Origin: JAPLST01 sp964397565
GTDB taxonomy: Bacteria; Auribacterota; UBA3054; JAPLST01
Reading direction: 5' to 3'
Assembly (NCBI GenBank): GCA_964397565.1
Contig: CAYNJC010000017.1
Coordinates: 1-64,000, forward strand
Length of the DNA stretch: 64,000 nt
A model generated the notes under the pieces. The model saw only the letters and a program-made list of their open reading frames with translations, ran no database searches and had not been told where the DNA came from. This document shows, in pieces, positions 1 to 8,921 of the stretch. The position numbers were made by a program, and so were the translations under genes. The stretch's first letter is position 1. Each line of letters starts with the position of its first letter.

Positions 1-5
1 CAACC

Positions 6-42
6 GGACATTTCTACTGAACGTAACCATAGGACATTTCTA
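6..42. repeat. Direct repeat GGACATTTCTA x2 at left edge
   Basis: The 11-mer GGACATTTCTA occurs at 6-16 and again at 32-42, both preceded by AACC-like bases and followed by a TGA-rich stretch. Such short direct repeats can mark the end of an insertion sequence lying outside the window, but no transposase is visible here. Only the repeat itself is seen; the IS origin is a guess. Confidence 0.4.
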
Positions 43-70
43 TTGACTTGCAACAGGCCACGGCGCAGGC

Positions 71-99
71 TTGCAATCTGCCGGATGCTATGCTATCAT
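71..99 (+). promoter_or_regulatory. Predicted sigma70 promoter of the K+ channel gene
   Basis: TTGCAA at 71-76 and TATCAT at 94-99 with a 17-bp spacer, about 80 bp before the channel start. It has the same spacing as other promoters in this window. Confidence 0.45.
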
Positions 100-178
100 T
101 GAGCCTGACATTGTCGTAAGACGGACCCCGTCAGCAACCGTCTTGTAAAGAGTTGCGGTGCACAACGGAGATGATCTG

Positions 179-913
179 ATGGCCTCAGCCGGCCAGGAAG
201 CAACAGTGAGTGCCGCTGGGAGCAACGACTCACGCTCGGGCGTTTTGCGCAGTTCAACCGCGCATCTGCTCGTTGCGCTGATGTTGCTGATTTTCATCAC
301 GCCCTTCCTCCCGGAAAACCAGTCAGGCATTTTCGTCAATTCGTTTCTCACCAGTCTGGTGCTGGTGTCTGGCGCCATGGCGATCGGCTACCGTCGCAGC
401 GTGCTGGCATGGGCGATCATTCTGGCCGTGCCGGCGGTGGCGAGCATTTGGCTGTACCGGATGCTGCCGGGGCTGATGCCGTCGGAAGTGCTGTTGGGCG
501 CCGCCCTGCTGTTCATTGCCCTGTTGGTTGTGAACCTTGTGCGCTTTGTTGTCACGGCCCCGCGTATCAATGCCGACATCCTGTGTGCCGCCGCCGCCAA
601 TTATGTCCTGCTGGCGTTGTTCTGGGCCTTTGTCTACGAATTGCTGGACAAAGTCGCCCCAAACAGTTTTTCGTTTACCGTCGGGCCCGTGGCGGCCCAG
701 TCGTTGAGCGGTTTCGCCGGCATCTACTTCAGTTTGTCAACCCAGTGCACGGTCGGCTATGGCGACATTGTCCCGGTCACAAATGTGGCGCGGATGCTGG
801 CCGTGGTGCAGGCCACGACCGGAATGTTCTATGTGACGATGCTCATCGCCCGGCTGGTCGCCCTGTACTCTTCATATCATCAGCCCGGCCAGCAAGGAAC
901 TAGAAGCGGGTAA
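179..913 (+). CDS. Two-pore-segment potassium channel (Ion_trans_2 family)
   Basis: Small inner-membrane K+ channel subunit of 244 aa. The selectivity filter T191-V-G-Y-G-D196 is intact, sitting between a pore helix and a last transmembrane helix. Three to four hydrophobic segments precede it, more than the minimal two-TM KcsA plan. There is no RCK/TrkA-N domain at the C-terminus, so gating by cytosolic nucleotide is not indicated. An upstream GTG at 158 is in frame, but the ATG at 179 has GGAG at 167-170 at correct spacing and is preferred. It lies 69 bp before a proton-pumping ATPase, which suggests paired control of membrane potential: proton extrusion compensated by K+ movement. Channel class is certain; ion and gating are inferred from the filter. 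Confidence 0.85.
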   Translation: MASAGQEATVSAAGSNDSRSGVLRSSTAHLLVALMLLIFITPFLPENQSGIFVNSFLTSLVLVSGAMAIGYRRSVLAWAIILAVPAVASIWLYRMLPGLMPSEVLLGAALLFIALLVVNLVRFVVTAPRINADILCAAAANYVLLALFWAFVYELLDKVAPNSFSFTVGPVAAQSLSGFAGIYFSLSTQCTVGYGDIVPVTNVARMLAVVQATTGMFYVTMLIARLVALYSSYHQPGQQGTRSG

Positions 914-982
914 CGGAATATGCCTTGCGGCACGGCCAGCTGCGGCCCCAAACGGGTATCACTATCAAGTAAAGGAACGGCG

Positions 983-3487
983 ATGGCAACCACCAGCAAA
1001 GAGTACGAACACATGAGTGTGGGCGATGTACTGAAGGACTTGCGCAGCGATCCAAAGACCGGGCTGTCCGCGGCAGAGGCCGCGCAGCGGCTTGCGCAGA
1101 ACGGCCCGAACGCGCTGGCGGAGGAAAAGAAGAATCAGTGGCTCGTGTTCGGGAAGTATTTTTGGGGCCCGATGCCATGGATGATAGAAGCGGCCGCCCT
1201 GATGTCGATTGTGGTGAAGGACTGGGTTGATTTTGTCATCATTATGGTGTTGCTGCTGTTTAACGCCGTGCTGGGCTATTGGCACGAGCGCCAGGCGGCC
1301 AGTGCGCTGGATGCCTTGAAAGGGGCGCTAGCACAGGAAGCCCAGGCCCTGCGCGAGGGAATCTGGCAAACGGTCCTGGCCGCCACGCTGGTGCCCGGCG
1401 ATGTGGTGCGCATTCGCCTGGGCAATGTTGTCCCCGCCGATGTGAAGCTGATCGAGGGCGACTATATTGATGTTGACCAATCCGCCTTGACCGGCGAGTC
1501 GCTGGCCGTCTCGAAAAAGATCGGAGATCCCGCCTATTCGGGCTCGATCGCCAAAAAGGGCGAGATGACCGCCGTCGTCACCGCCACCGGCGCGCACACC
1601 TTCTTTGGGCGGACGGCCGGGCTGGTGCAGAGCGCCGGCGCGAAATCCCATTTCGCCCAAGCCAACAATCGCATCGGTGATTTCCTGATCATCCTGGCCG
1701 TGCTGCTGGCGGTCATCATGGTCTCGATCCAGTTGCACCGCGGCGAAGATTTCTTCAAGATCACCGAGTTTGCCCTGCTGCTGTTGGTCGCCGCGATTCC
1801 GGTGGCCATGCCGGCCGTGCTCTCGATGACCATGGCGATGGGCGCCAAGGCGTTGGCGGTCGAGAAAGCGATTGTCTCGCGCCTCGAATCCATTGAGGAA
1901 CTGGCCGGCATCGACATTCTCTTTTCCGACAAGACCGGCACGCTGACCCAGAACAAGTTGACCTTGGGCGAACCGGTCGTCTGGGGTACGGCTGCACCCC
2001 AAGACGTCATCCTGGCCGGCGCGCTGGCCTCCAAGGCGGAGGACAAAGACCCGATTGACCTGACCGTCATCCAAGCCCTCAAAGATCCACGCGTGCTCAA
2101 AGCCTATCAGCAAGTCGCCTATGTGCCATTTGACCCGGTGACCAAGCGCACGGAAGCCACGATCAAGGACGCCGCCGGCACCCAGTTCAAAGTGACCAAA
2201 GGCATGCCACCGGTGATCTTTCAGTTGGCTCAGCTCGGCGGGGATGACTTGGCCAAGGCCCAGACGGTAGTCAACGACTACGCCGCGAAAGGCTTCCGGA
2301 CCATCGCCGCCGCACGCAGCGACGTCCCCGGTACATGGACCCTGCTGGGGATCTTGCCAATGAACGATCCGCCGCGACCGGATTCCAAGGAGACCATCGC
2401 GCGGGCCGAGGCCTACGGCGTCAAAGTCAAGATGGTGACCGGTGATGATGTCATGATTGGCCGGAACATCGCCGAGACGCTGGGCATGGGCAGCCACATC
2501 GTGGCCGCGTCCGATATCTTCCAAGGCGACGTTGGCCAAGGTGAAATCCCGCTCGATCTTGCCCGACGCGTCGAAGCGGCGCAAGGCTTTGGCCGGGTGT
2601 TTCCCGAGCACAAGTGGGCCATTGTCAAATCGGCCCAGACGCTCGGCCATATCGTCGGCATGACCGGCGACGGCGTCAACGATGCGCCGGCGCTCAAGCA
2701 AGCCGATGTGGGTACGGCTGTCTCCGGCGCGACCGAAGCGGCGCGCGCGGCCGCCGGCCTGATTCTCACCGCACCCGGCCTGTCGGTCATCATCAAAGGC
2801 ATCGAGGAAGCCCGCCGCACCTTCGAACGCATGATGGGCTACGCTTACTACCGCATCGCGATGACCATCAGTATTATGCTGTTCATCGTGCTGGTGATGA
2901 TGCTGTACAAGGTCCCGGTGCTGACTCCGATCATGATTATCCTGCTGGCCCTGCTGGATGACGTGCCCGTCATGCTGATCGCGTTTGACAATGCGCAAGT
3001 CAGCCCGCGCCCGGCCAAATGGGACATGCACCGCGTGCTGGTGATCAGCTGCATTCTGGCGTTGCTGAGCGTGGTGCAGAGCTCCGGCCTGCTGTCGCAT
3101 TTGTACCACACCCATCATTTGTCGAACAAGATGCTGCAGACCGCCATGTTCATGCAGCTGGTGATCGCCGGCCACTTGCTGCTGTTCTCAACCCGCTCGC
3201 GCGGCCTGTTTTGGCAGCCGCCCTTCCCGGAATGGCGCTTCTTCTGGGCCATCATGGGCACGCAACTTTTGGCGGCGCTGATGGCAGCCAATGGCTGGCT
3301 GGTGACGCCCATTCCGTGGCGGGTGATCGGCTTGATCTGGATCTATAACTTGGTCTGGTTGGTCTTCCTGGACTTGTTCAAGGTGGGCCTGTACCGCATG
3401 TTTGATCTGCGCGAAACGCGCAAGACCCACTGGCAGAAATGGCTGCACGAGCCGCTGGACAGCTTCCGCGGCTTGCACGCGAAGTAA
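983..3487 (+). CDS. Plasma-membrane proton-efflux P-type ATPase (P3A)
   Basis: 834-aa H+-exporting P-type ATPase. Visible landmarks are the actuator TGES motif, the phosphorylation site D316-K-T-G-T-L-T, the MVTGDD nucleotide-domain box and the hinge MTGDGVNDAP. The M5-M6 region contains the bacterial P3A hallmark DVPVMLIAFDNA followed by SPRPAKW. Soft-metal CPx and Ca2+-pump motifs are absent, which supports proton transport. Length matches fungal/plant-like bacterial P3A pumps that lack the long regulatory tail. An in-frame upstream start at 920 exists, but ATG 983 is preceded by AAAGGA at 971-976 and begins the conserved N-terminus. It sits between a K+ channel and a polyphosphate kinase, suggesting a stress or ion-homeostasis operon. 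Confidence 0.92.
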   Translation: MATTSKEYEHMSVGDVLKDLRSDPKTGLSAAEAAQRLAQNGPNALAEEKKNQWLVFGKYFWGPMPWMIEAAALMSIVVKDWVDFVIIMVLLLFNAVLGYWHERQAASALDALKGALAQEAQALREGIWQTVLAATLVPGDVVRIRLGNVVPADVKLIEGDYIDVDQSALTGESLAVSKKIGDPAYSGSIAKKGEMTAVVTATGAHTFFGRTAGLVQSAGAKSHFAQANNRIGDFLIILAVLLAVIMVSIQLHRGEDFFKITEFALLLLVAAIPVAMPAVLSMTMAMGAKALAVEKAIVSRLESIEELAGIDILFSDKTGTLTQNKLTLGEPVVWGTAAPQDVILAGALASKAEDKDPIDLTVIQALKDPRVLKAYQQVAYVPFDPVTKRTEATIKDAAGTQFKVTKGMPPVIFQLAQLGGDDLAKAQTVVNDYAAKGFRTIAAARSDVPGTWTLLGILPMNDPPRPDSKETIARAEAYGVKVKMVTGDDVMIGRNIAETLGMGSHIVAASDIFQGDVGQGEIPLDLARRVEAAQGFGRVFPEHKWAIVKSAQTLGHIVGMTGDGVNDAPALKQADVGTAVSGATEAARAAAGLILTAPGLSVIIKGIEEARRTFERMMGYAYYRIAMTISIMLFIVLVMMLYKVPVLTPIMIILLALLDDVPVMLIAFDNAQVSPRPAKWDMHRVLVISCILALLSVVQSSGLLSHLYHTHHLSNKMLQTAMFMQLVIAGHLLLFSTRSRGLFWQPPFPEWRFFWAIMGTQLLAALMAANGWLVTPIPWRVIGLIWIYNLVWLVFLDLFKVGLYRMFDLRETRKTHWQKWLHEPLDSFRGLHAK

Positions 3488-3529
3488 TCTAACCCAAGCC
3501 GGCCGACATGTTCGGCGGGAGAGGACCAC

Positions 3530-4435
3530 ATGAACTATCGCAAAATGTTCTGCGTCAAACCAGGCAGCAAGGTTCGGTTAGGCAAGATTGATCCTGCGTT
3601 CACCGCCGAACACAAAAGCAAGAAGTCGGCCCTCAAGGCGGTTGAGAAACTCGACGGCGAACTGCGCGCGCTGCAGTACTTGCTCTACGCCGAGGGCCAG
3701 CACTCACTGCTGATTTGCTTGCAGGCACTGGATGCCGCCGGCAAGGATGGCACGATCAATCATGTGCTTGGCGCGATGAACCCGCAGGGCACCCGCGTGC
3801 ACGGCTTCAAGGTGCCCTCGCACGAGGAGGCCCAACACGATTTCCTCTGGCGGATCGAGCAGCAGGTGCCGAAGAAGAGCGAGGTCGTCATTTTCAATCG
3901 CTCGCATTACGAAGATGTCTTGGTTACCCGCGTGCACCACCTGATTCCCAAGAAAACATGGCAGGCACGCTACGCGATGATTAATAATTTTGAGCAGACC
4001 CTCGTCGCCAGCGGCACGCACATCCTCAAATTCTTCCTGCACATCAGCCCGGAGGAGCAGTTGCGACGCTTCAAGCAGCGTCTGGACGACCCGGCCCGGC
4101 ACTGGAAAATCAGCGACGGCGATTACACCGAGCGCGGCTTTTGGGATGAGTACACCGCGGCCTACGAGGAGGCCCTCAGCCAGACCAGCACCGAGCACGC
4201 GCCGTGGTATGTCATCCCGGCCAACAACAAATGGTTTCGCAATCTGGCGGTGGCGCAGATCGTGGTCGAGACCCTTGCGGCACTCAAGATGAAATTCCCG
4301 GCGCCGACGGTGGACATCAACGAGATGCGCCGCAAATATCACAGCGCCGAGTTGGCCGAGGAAAAGAAAATTGGCAAGAAAGCGTGGCGAAAACTGATCG
4401 CGGCAACTGACAAAAAACACAAGGGTGACCAATGA
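3530..4435 (+). CDS. ppk2: Polyphosphate kinase 2 family protein
   Basis: 301-aa cytosolic PPK2-type polyphosphate:nucleotide phosphotransferase, which transfers phosphate between polyphosphate and NDP or NMP. A Walker A-like motif D68-A-A-G-K-D-G-T and a Walker B-like segment F122-N-R-S-H-Y-E-D are intact. The length equals single-domain PPK2 enzymes (about 300 aa); the AMP-specific two-domain class would be about 500 aa. GGAG-rich sequence (gcgggagagg) precedes the ATG. Its stop overlaps the next start as ATGA, so it is translationally coupled to the RND adaptor gene, an unusual partner. Substrate class (ADP, GDP or AMP) cannot be told by eye. Confidence 0.9.
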   Translation: MNYRKMFCVKPGSKVRLGKIDPAFTAEHKSKKSALKAVEKLDGELRALQYLLYAEGQHSLLICLQALDAAGKDGTINHVLGAMNPQGTRVHGFKVPSHEEAQHDFLWRIEQQVPKKSEVVIFNRSHYEDVLVTRVHHLIPKKTWQARYAMINNFEQTLVASGTHILKFFLHISPEEQLRRFKQRLDDPARHWKISDGDYTERGFWDEYTAAYEEALSQTSTEHAPWYVIPANNKWFRNLAVAQIVVETLAALKMKFPAPTVDINEMRRKYHSAELAEEKKIGKKAWRKLIAATDKKHKGDQ

Positions 4436-5634
4436 CAAGCAGTCCGAATCTAAGTCTGCCCCCGCGTGGGAGACGCCGCGGTGCGGCCATTCTGTGCCTC
4501 GTGTGTTCGCTCCCGCTTGTGCTGGGCGGCTGTCGTCCACCCGGCGCCGCAGTGGCGGCCGGGCCGCCGACGGTATTGGTGACGGAGGTCAAAGAGCAGC
4601 TCGACATGCCCGTGACCCGTTCGTGGGTCAGCACCCTGATCGGCTCGACCACCTCGAAGATCAAGGCCCGCGTGCAAGGCTACATTCAGAAGCAGGTTTA
4701 CAAAGACGGCACGGTGGTGAAAACCGACGATCTGTTGTTTGAGATTGACCCGCGCCCGTTTGTCGCGGCACTGGAACAAGCCAAAGCCCAACTGGCGAAT
4801 GCGCAGGCGCAGCAGATCGAGACGAGCTTGACCGAGTCGCGCATGGTGACGCTGTACAAGCAAAGCGCCGTCAGTGAAGCCGAGCGCGACAAGGCCGTGC
4901 AAGACAACGCCGCGGCCAAGGCCACCGTGCAAGCCATGCAGGCGAATGTGCAGAACGCCGAGTTGAACTTGTCCTACACCCACGTCACGGCGGCCATCTC
5001 CGGCATAATCAGCATCGCCGCGGTGAACGTCGGCGATCTGGTCAGCCCGAGCTCGGGCGACCTGGCCACGCTCGCGACGGTGGACCCGATCAAGGCGGTC
5101 TTCTATGTCAGCGAGCAAGAATACCTGAAGAATAGCGCCAGCATCAACGCGCTGGCGGACGGCCAGACCGACATCGTCACGGTGGTCACCGAACTGATCT
5201 TGGGGGACGGCAGCATGTTTCCGCACAAAGGCTATGTCAGCGCGATCAATTTGGATGTCAGTGAACAAACCGGCACGGTCAAGGTTGATGCGCTGTTTCC
5301 GAATCCCGGCAACACGCTGCGCCCCGGTTTCTTTGGCATGGTGCGGATCATGACGTGCAGTACGGCGCTGTATGTGCCGCAGCGCGCGGTGATGGAGGTC
5401 CAAGGCAAGTTTCTGGTCGCGGTGGTCGGGCCTGACAACAAAGTCACGATCCGCAGCGTGGCCGTGGGCGAGCGCGTCGGCGCGGACTGGATCATCACGC
5501 GCGGGCTGGCGCGCGGCGAACGCATCATCGTGGAGGGCCTGCAAAAGGTGCGCGAGGGCGCGACCGTGGATCCTCAGCCGTATGTGCCCGCGCCGGTCAG
5601 CAATCCCGCGCCCACCACCGCCGCCACCACGTGA
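4432..5634 (+). CDS. RND efflux periplasmic adaptor (MFP) lipoprotein
   Basis: 400-aa membrane-fusion protein bridging an RND pump to an outer-membrane channel. An N-terminal signal peptide ends in a lipobox L-G-G-C near residue 33, so it is probably a lipoprotein like AcrA/MexA. A biotinyl-lipoyl-like half motif (KARVQGYI), an alpha-helical hairpin at about residues 105-180, and beta-barrel and membrane-proximal domains follow in the standard order. The C-terminus is Pro/Ala/Thr-rich. It is ATGA-coupled to ppk2 and ends 6 nt before the RND pump gene. No outer-membrane factor (TolC/OprM) lies in this operon, so the channel must be encoded elsewhere. Confidence 0.9.
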   Translation: MTSSPNLSLPPRGRRRGAAILCLVCSLPLVLGGCRPPGAAVAAGPPTVLVTEVKEQLDMPVTRSWVSTLIGSTTSKIKARVQGYIQKQVYKDGTVVKTDDLLFEIDPRPFVAALEQAKAQLANAQAQQIETSLTESRMVTLYKQSAVSEAERDKAVQDNAAAKATVQAMQANVQNAELNLSYTHVTAAISGIISIAAVNVGDLVSPSSGDLATLATVDPIKAVFYVSEQEYLKNSASINALADGQTDIVTVVTELILGDGSMFPHKGYVSAINLDVSEQTGTVKVDALFPNPGNTLRPGFFGMVRIMTCSTALYVPQRAVMEVQGKFLVAVVGPDNKVTIRSVAVGERVGADWIITRGLARGERIIVEGLQKVREGATVDPQPYVPAPVSNPAPTTAATT

Positions 5635-5640
5635 GGCGCC

Positions 5641-8600
5641 ATGTCTAAATTTTTCATCAATCGTCCGATTGTTGCGATGGTGATCGCGATCCTGATGGTG
5701 ATCATCGGCCTGGTCGCGATGATGAGCCTGCCGGTCGCGCAATTCCCGAACATCGTCCCGCCCCAGATTCAGGTCAGCGCCAGCTATCCGGGCGCGGATG
5801 CCCTGACGATCCTGCAATCGGTGGCGACGCCGATCGAGCAGCAGATGTCCGGCGTCGACAACATGGACTACATGTATTCGCTCAATGCCAACAACGGCTC
5901 GATGCAGCTCAACGTCGTGTTCAGCTTGAAGACCGAGGCCAACACCGACCAGATTTTGGCGCAGATGCGCGAGATGCAGGCCAACTCGCAACTGCCGTCT
6001 GCAGTGGTCAATCAAGGGGTCACGGTGCAGAAGTCAACCTTGGCGCCGCTGCTGCTGTTTGCGCTCTACTCGCCCAATGGCATCTACGACAATGTCTTCC
6101 TCGCGAACTACGCCTACATCAATATCAATGATGCCATGACCCGCATCAAAGGCATCGCCAGCGTCAGCGTCTTCGGGGCCGGCCAGTACGCCATGCGCTT
6201 CTGGGTGCAGCCCAACCAGCTTGCCAAATTGAACATCACCATCCCCGAGATCATCAACGCGATCCAAGCCCAGAACACGGTTAATCCTGCCGGCCAGATC
6301 GGCTCGACGCCCATTCCGCAAGGGCAGGAGTTCACCTATGCCGTGCGCGCCCAAGGCCGCCTGCAAACCGAGGAGGAGTTCGGCAACATCGTCCTGCGCG
6401 CCGATCCCGGTGGCGCCATCGTCCGCGTCAAAGACGTCGCGCGCATCGAGCTGGGTACGCAGAACTACAACATGCTCGCCCGGCTCAACGGCAAATCGGC
6501 GGCGATTGTCGCGCTCTACCAAATGCCCGGCTCCAACGCGCTCGATGCCGCCAACGGCGCCAAAAAGCTCATGGAGCAATTGAAAAAAAGATTTCCGCCG
6601 GGTCTCGATTACGTGATCGCGCTCGACACGACCTTGTCGGTCACCGAGGGCATGCGCGAAATCGTGATCACCCTCTTTGAAGCCCTCTTGCTGGTCATCG
6701 TCGTGGTGTTCATCTTCCTGCAGGGCTGGCGCGCGACGCTGATTCCGCTGCTGGCCGTGCCGGTCTCGCTGATCGGCACCTTTGCCGTCTTCCCACTGCT
6801 GGGCTTCTCGATCAATACCCTCTCGCTGTTTGGCCTGGTGCTCGCCATCGGCCTGGTTGTGGACGACGCGATTGTGGTGGTCGAGGCGGTGGCGCATCAC
6901 ATCGAGGAAGGCATGGCGCCCAAGGCCGCGGCCCTCAAGGCAATGGAGGAAGTGGCCAGCCCGGTGGTTGCCATTGCGATCATTCTGGTCGCAGTGTTCG
7001 TGCCGACCGCTTTCATTCCCGGCATTACCGGCCGGCTCTACCAGCAGTTTGCCGTCACGATTGCGGTCTCGGTCGTGTTTTCCGCTTTCAATGCGCTGAC
7101 CCTCAGCCCGGCCCTGGCCGCAATGCTATTGCGGCCCAAGCAGCCAGCGCGCGGGCCGCTGGGCGTGTTCTTCAGGAGCTTCAATTGGGCCTTCGGCCAC
7201 GCCACCAACGGCTACGTCAGCTCCTGCGGCCTGCTGATCCGCAAAAGCGCCATCTCCCTGCTGCTACTGGGTGGCGTGGTCGTGCTGACCGCCATGCTGG
7301 GCAAGAACATCCCCGGCAGCTTCCTGCCCGAGGAGGACCAAGGCTACACCTTTGCGGTGCTGCAACTGCCGGATGCCTCCTCCCTGCATCGCACCACGGC
7401 CCTGATGAAAAAGGCCGAGGAAATCATTATGAACACGCCCGGTGTGCAGTACTGCACTGCGGTAGACGGCTTCAGCATGTTGAGTGGCGTTTACAACACT
7501 TACAGTGGCTTCTTCTTCATCTCGCTCAAGGAATGGTCGCTGCGCAAGAAGCCGGCCGAAAAATACCAAGCCATCATGGCCCACCTCAATGCGCAACTCA
7601 GCAAATTGCCTGGTGCGGTCGCCCTGGCCTTCTCGCCGCCGTCCATCCAAGGCATCGGCACCGCCGGCGGCGTCACCTTCATCCTGGAGGATCGCGCCGG
7701 CAAGGACACGGCCTTTCTGGCGCAGAACGTGCAAACCTTCCTGGCGGAGGCCAACAAGCGCCCGGAATTCGCGCGCGTCACGACCACCTTCCTGCCCGCC
7801 GTGCCGCAAGTGTACGTCAACGTTGAGCGTGACAAAGTCCTCATGCAGGGCGTGAAACTGCAGGATGTGTATCAAACCCTGCAATGCTTCATGGGCGGCG
7901 CTTTTGTGAACTATTTCAACAAGTTCGGCCGCCAGTGGCAGGTGTACGTCGAAGCCGAAGGCGACTACCGCACGAGCACCCGCTATCTCGGCCAATTCTA
8001 TGTCCGCAACAGCGCGGGCAACACCGTGCCGCTGGCCGCCTTGACGCAGGTCAGCAGCATTGCCGGGCCGGAGTTCTTGATGCGCTATAATCTTTACAGC
8101 AGCGCCCAGATCAATGCTGCCGCCAGACCCGGCGTCAGCTCCCAACAGGCCATGGCGGCCATGGAAGATGTCTTTGCGAAAACCATGCCGTCCGAGATGG
8201 GCTTCAATTACATGGGTATGAGTTTCCAGGAACAGCAGGCGCAGCAAGGTATTTCGTCCATGGCAATTTTCGGCTTCTCGCTCCTGTGCGTCTTTCTGAT
8301 TCTGGCGGCCCAATACGAAAGCTGGACCCTGCCGTTTAGTGTCTTGCTGGGCACGCCGATTGCCGTCTTCGGTGCGTTTGCCGGTTTGCTCGTCGGCCAT
8401 TTTGAAAACAATGTCTATGCCCAAATCGGGCTGGTGATGCTGATTGGCCTGGCCGCCAAAAACGCCATCTTGATCGTCGAGTTCGCCAGGACCCGCTACG
8501 AGCAAGGCCTGTCGCTCATGGATGCTGCGCTCGACGGTGCGCGCGTCCGCTTGCGCCCCATTCTCATGACCGCCTTTGCCTTTATCCTTGGCTGTGTGCC

Positions 8601-8814
8601 GTTGGCGATTGCCAGCGGCGCGGGCGCCCTGTCGCGCCAGGTCATGGGCTTCACCGTCATTGGCGGCATGCTCGCCTCAACCTTTCTGGCGATCTTCCTG
8701 ATCCCGGTCTCGTTCCACGTGGTCGAGAAACTCGGCGGCACAAAAACCGGAACCGACGGGCTCACAACCGAACCGACATCTCTGGAGACCCCCACGGCCT
8801 TGCGCCGTGGGTGA
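5641..8814 (+). CDS. RND multidrug efflux permease (HAE1 family, AcrB/MexB-like)
   Basis: 1057-aa inner-membrane proton/drug antiporter of normal family length. The N-terminus (SKFFINRPI) is typical. The TM4 proton-relay pair D-D is present in VVDDAIVVVEAV, and the TM10 lysine in GLAAKNAILIVEFA. Two large periplasmic loops and 12 TM segments are apparent. It starts 6 nt after the adaptor stop, with GAGG just upstream. An 8-bp-stem hairpin (8791-8811) overlaps its last codons and stop. Drug specificity cannot be inferred. Neighbours (PPK2, H+-ATPase) fit a role in envelope stress and proton-motive-force use. Confidence 0.94.
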   Translation: MSKFFINRPIVAMVIAILMVIIGLVAMMSLPVAQFPNIVPPQIQVSASYPGADALTILQSVATPIEQQMSGVDNMDYMYSLNANNGSMQLNVVFSLKTEANTDQILAQMREMQANSQLPSAVVNQGVTVQKSTLAPLLLFALYSPNGIYDNVFLANYAYININDAMTRIKGIASVSVFGAGQYAMRFWVQPNQLAKLNITIPEIINAIQAQNTVNPAGQIGSTPIPQGQEFTYAVRAQGRLQTEEEFGNIVLRADPGGAIVRVKDVARIELGTQNYNMLARLNGKSAAIVALYQMPGSNALDAANGAKKLMEQLKKRFPPGLDYVIALDTTLSVTEGMREIVITLFEALLLVIVVVFIFLQGWRATLIPLLAVPVSLIGTFAVFPLLGFSINTLSLFGLVLAIGLVVDDAIVVVEAVAHHIEEGMAPKAAALKAMEEVASPVVAIAIILVAVFVPTAFIPGITGRLYQQFAVTIAVSVVFSAFNALTLSPALAAMLLRPKQPARGPLGVFFRSFNWAFGHATNGYVSSCGLLIRKSAISLLLLGGVVVLTAMLGKNIPGSFLPEEDQGYTFAVLQLPDASSLHRTTALMKKAEEIIMNTPGVQYCTAVDGFSMLSGVYNTYSGFFFISLKEWSLRKKPAEKYQAIMAHLNAQLSKLPGAVALAFSPPSIQGIGTAGGVTFILEDRAGKDTAFLAQNVQTFLAEANKRPEFARVTTTFLPAVPQVYVNVERDKVLMQGVKLQDVYQTLQCFMGGAFVNYFNKFGRQWQVYVEAEGDYRTSTRYLGQFYVRNSAGNTVPLAALTQVSSIAGPEFLMRYNLYSSAQINAAARPGVSSQQAMAAMEDVFAKTMPSEMGFNYMGMSFQEQQAQQGISSMAIFGFSLLCVFLILAAQYESWTLPFSVLLGTPIAVFGAFAGLLVGHFENNVYAQIGLVMLIGLAAKNAILIVEFARTRYEQGLSLMDAALDGARVRLRPILMTAFAFILGCVPLAIASGAGALSRQVMGFTVIGGMLASTFLAIFLIPVSFHVVEKLGGTKTGTDGLTTEPTSLETPTALRRG

Positions 8815-8826
8815 ATAAGATTGAGC
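8787..8826 (+). repeat. Hairpin repeat overlapping the RND stop codon (copy 1)
   Basis: CCCACGGC (8791-8798), loop CTTGC, GCCGTGGG (8804-8811) form a perfect 8-bp stem. The whole segment aligns at roughly 33 of 40 positions with 22328-22367, which lies in an intergenic region. The shared part includes the trailing GTGGGTGAANAAGATTGA. It may also act as an attenuator between the pump and the secreted-protein genes. Confidence 0.5.
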
Positions 8827-8921
8827 AGAAAAACACGCCGGCCGCTCTTTCAATCTCTGCTTCCACCGATCCCGCCGCCGGCGGGATCGGCGGGGAGCCG
8901 AAAATGCACAACAGGGAAACA

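Noticed and set aside
1328..3175. Long antisense open frame (about 615 codons) opposite the P-type ATPase
   Set aside because: His/Gln/Arg-rich composition typical of the complement of a GC-rich gene, no family resemblance, and fully overlapped by a clear ATPase.
4450..6015. Long antisense open frame opposite the RND adaptor and pump start
   Set aside because: Same shadow character; the plus-strand genes have intact motifs and ribosome sites.
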